Shown: in pieces, positions 23,939 through 25,113 of the stretch | Position numbering within the stretch: the first letter of the stretch is position 1 | How the letters are laid out: each line of letters begins with the position of its first letter | Assembly (NCBI GenBank): GCA_018644785.1 | Contig: JABGPV010000038.1 | Coordinates: 1 to 25,113, forward strand | DNA: 25,113 nt | DNA from: Deltaproteobacteria bacterium | GTDB lineage: Bacteria > Desulfobacterota > DSM-4660 > Desulfatiglandales > Desulfatiglandaceae | Direction of reading: 5' to 3' | Made by a program: the position numbers and the translations under genes | The notes under the pieces: generated by a model | Told to the model about the DNA's origin: nothing | Database searches by the model: none | Seen by the model: the letters and a program-made list of their open reading frames with translations, nothing else

Positions 23939-25051
23939 ATGGCAAACGTCTATTGGATCAAGGGCCGTTCTGAAAACCTCCTGAAAAATATGGTGTCTAA
24001 AATAGATGCCCTGCTGAGCCTGGAAGAACTGGCCAGGCTGGTCAAGCCGGATGAAAGCCTGGCGATTAAAATAAACCTGAGTGAATTGGGTTACGCCCAT
24101 TATCTTCCCCCCGTCATTATCGGAAGCCTGTTCTCGAAAACACGGGCATTGGGGGCTAAATCCCTGATAACAGACAACTGCAGTCTTTTCAAGGGATCGA
24201 AATTCGATGGCTACAGCTGGATGGACAACGCCCTGCTACTGGGTTTCAGCAATGGCGACACATTTGACAACCAACTAATGCAGACGGCTGGATATACCAA
24301 CGAAGAAGGTAAATTCCTGTGGGGTGACGGCGAATATCTGGCCGGCGCGGAAATCGGCAGCCTACTGACCGACACCGGCAACCTGATCGTGGTTTCCCAC
24401 GTTACGGCAGACCCCCTTCTCGGACTGGCGGGTGCCATAAAAAATCTGGGCCTTGGATTCCTGACCCGGTCCGGCCAGTTGAAAATTCATGGCCGCCTTG
24501 AAATATCCGTTGATGATCAAACCTGTGACCATTGCGGGGTGTGCATGCCTTTTTGCCCTACCGGAGCCATATCCGGCAAACCCGGCCAGGTTTCTTTCGA
24601 CCTGAGAATGTGCAATCGATGTCTCGGTTGCTACGTTTCCTGTCCCAACGGGGCGATCGGTATTCAACCGGAAGGCATTCCCGAATACCAGAAATGTGTG
24701 GTCGATGCCGCCCATACGGTCAAAAAGCATTTAACAGGCCAAGCTTTTTTTATTAATTTTCTCACTTCCGTAACACCACAATCCGACGATTATCCTTTTT
24801 CAGACATCCCTTTTGTACCCGATTTGGGGATCATCGCATCCGAAGACCCGGTGGCGGTGGATTGGGCAACCTATCAAATGATTATAAGGTCCCCCGGCAT
24901 TCCCGGATCCATCGCTCAAAATCTGGATGTCCTGGAGAAAGGTCAAGATAAAATCAGGGCGATCACGGGTCAAACACCGGTTGAAATGCTCGACTATGCG
25001 GAAAAAATGCAGCTGGGCAGCAAAGATTTTGAATTTCTGCCCGGAAAGTAG
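23939..25051 (+). CDS. DUF362 protein with two 4Fe-4S motifs (second tandem paralogue)
   Basis: The 370-residue protein is a shorter relative of the preceding DUF362 protein. DUF362 segments are SLAIKINLSELG, the LAGAIKNLGLGF stretch and DLGIIASEDPVAVDWATYQM. Two normal 4Fe-4S motifs lie between them: CDHCGVCMPFCP (about residue 195) and CNRCLGCYVSCP (about residue 225). The ATG at 23939 has AGAAGG 6 bases upstream; an earlier TTG at 23879 lacks a good site. No signal or membrane segment is seen. The two paralogues may be partners or successive duplicates in an electron-transfer role, but the function is unknown. A terminator separates them, so they may have separate transcripts. Confidence 0.9.
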   Translation: MANVYWIKGRSENLLKNMVSKIDALLSLEELARLVKPDESLAIKINLSELGYAHYLPPVIIGSLFSKTRALGAKSLITDNCSLFKGSKFDGYSWMDNALLLGFSNGDTFDNQLMQTAGYTNEEGKFLWGDGEYLAGAEIGSLLTDTGNLIVVSHVTADPLLGLAGAIKNLGLGFLTRSGQLKIHGRLEISVDDQTCDHCGVCMPFCPTGAISGKPGQVSFDLRMCNRCLGCYVSCPNGAIGIQPEGIPEYQKCVVDAAHTVKKHLTGQAFFINFLTSVTPQSDDYPFSDIPFVPDLGIIASEDPVAVDWATYQMIIRSPGIPGSIAQNLDVLEKGQDKIRAITGQTPVEMLDYAEKMQLGSKDFEFLPGK

Positions 25052-25097
25052 GCAAAGAGCTTAGGTAAACTCACAGCGCTTTAAAGGGAGGTGGCAA

Positions 25098-25113
25098 TTG
25101 AAAGACGAAGATT
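25098..25113 (+). CDS. Possible start of a further gene (5' end only)
   Basis: A strong GGGAGGTG ribosome-site-like sequence (25087-25093) is followed by TTG and codons for Lys-Asp-Glu-Asp before the window ends. Too little is seen to identify a product. Confidence 0.3.

Noticed and set aside
1..25113. CRISPR arrays, tRNA or rRNA genes, integrases and intact insertion sequences
   Set aside because: None was recognised by eye on either strand. The only mobile-like signals are the short repeats listed.

Overview
The window looks like chromosomal DNA of an anaerobic member of the former Deltaproteobacteria (Desulfobacterota, most likely a sulfate reducer of the Desulfobacterales type). The evidence is a heterodisulfide-reductase (Hdr) operon tied to a molybdopterin oxidoreductase, two DUF362 ferredoxin proteins, an ErcA-like Fe-alcohol dehydrogenase with a sigma54 activator, and foldback/REP-like repeats in the gaps. 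This assignment is inferred from gene content and was not checked by a database search.

Layout. (1) 1-4446, minus strand: an operon of molybdopterin oxidoreductase, a four-cluster ferredoxin subunit, hdrC, hdrB and the start of hdrA. It is preceded by a very good -24/-12 (sigma54) promoter at 4523-4539. Several genes overlap by 4 bp, so a single electron-transfer complex is likely. (2) 4447-5112: non-coding DNA with that promoter, a GGGGTCAAA repeat and a 145-bp near-palindromic foldback element. (3) moaA at 5113-6099, facing away from the Mo enzyme and probably making its cofactor. (4) 6354-21774: fourteen co-oriented genes. They begin with an AmiS/UreI-like membrane protein, an amidohydrolase-like protein, a SirB1-type transglutaminase-like protein and a small CHC2-like zinc-finger protein. 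Next comes a complete pupylation module: ARC ATPase, Dop, Pup (ending Gly-Gln) and PafA, followed by an unrecognised 227-residue protein. Then come a B12-binding-type radical SAM protein, a small hypothetical protein, ErcA, a PAS histidine kinase and an NtrC-type regulator. (5) 21775-22406: non-coding DNA with a second, inverted GGGGTCAAA repeat, a candidate sigma54 promoter and a terminator-like hairpin. (6) Two tandem DUF362 ferredoxin proteins at 22407-25051 and possibly the first codons of another gene at the right edge.

The most interesting feature is the pupylation island. It has tagging (PafA), tag maturation/removal (Dop), tag (Pup) and unfoldase (ARC), but no 20S proteasome subunit in the window. 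The ARC C-terminus also lacks the proteasome-docking GQYL-type tail. This points to a proteasome-independent Pup system, or one with another partner, and the co-directional unknown proteins around it are candidate new components.

Other unusual points are: a histidine kinase whose ATP-binding N, G1 and G2 boxes are all degenerate; an amidohydrolase whose usual terminal metal/catalytic Asp is Asn; a 19-bp tandem duplication in pafA whose copy number sets the reading frame of the C-terminus; and a DUF362 protein with an expanded 4Fe-4S motif.
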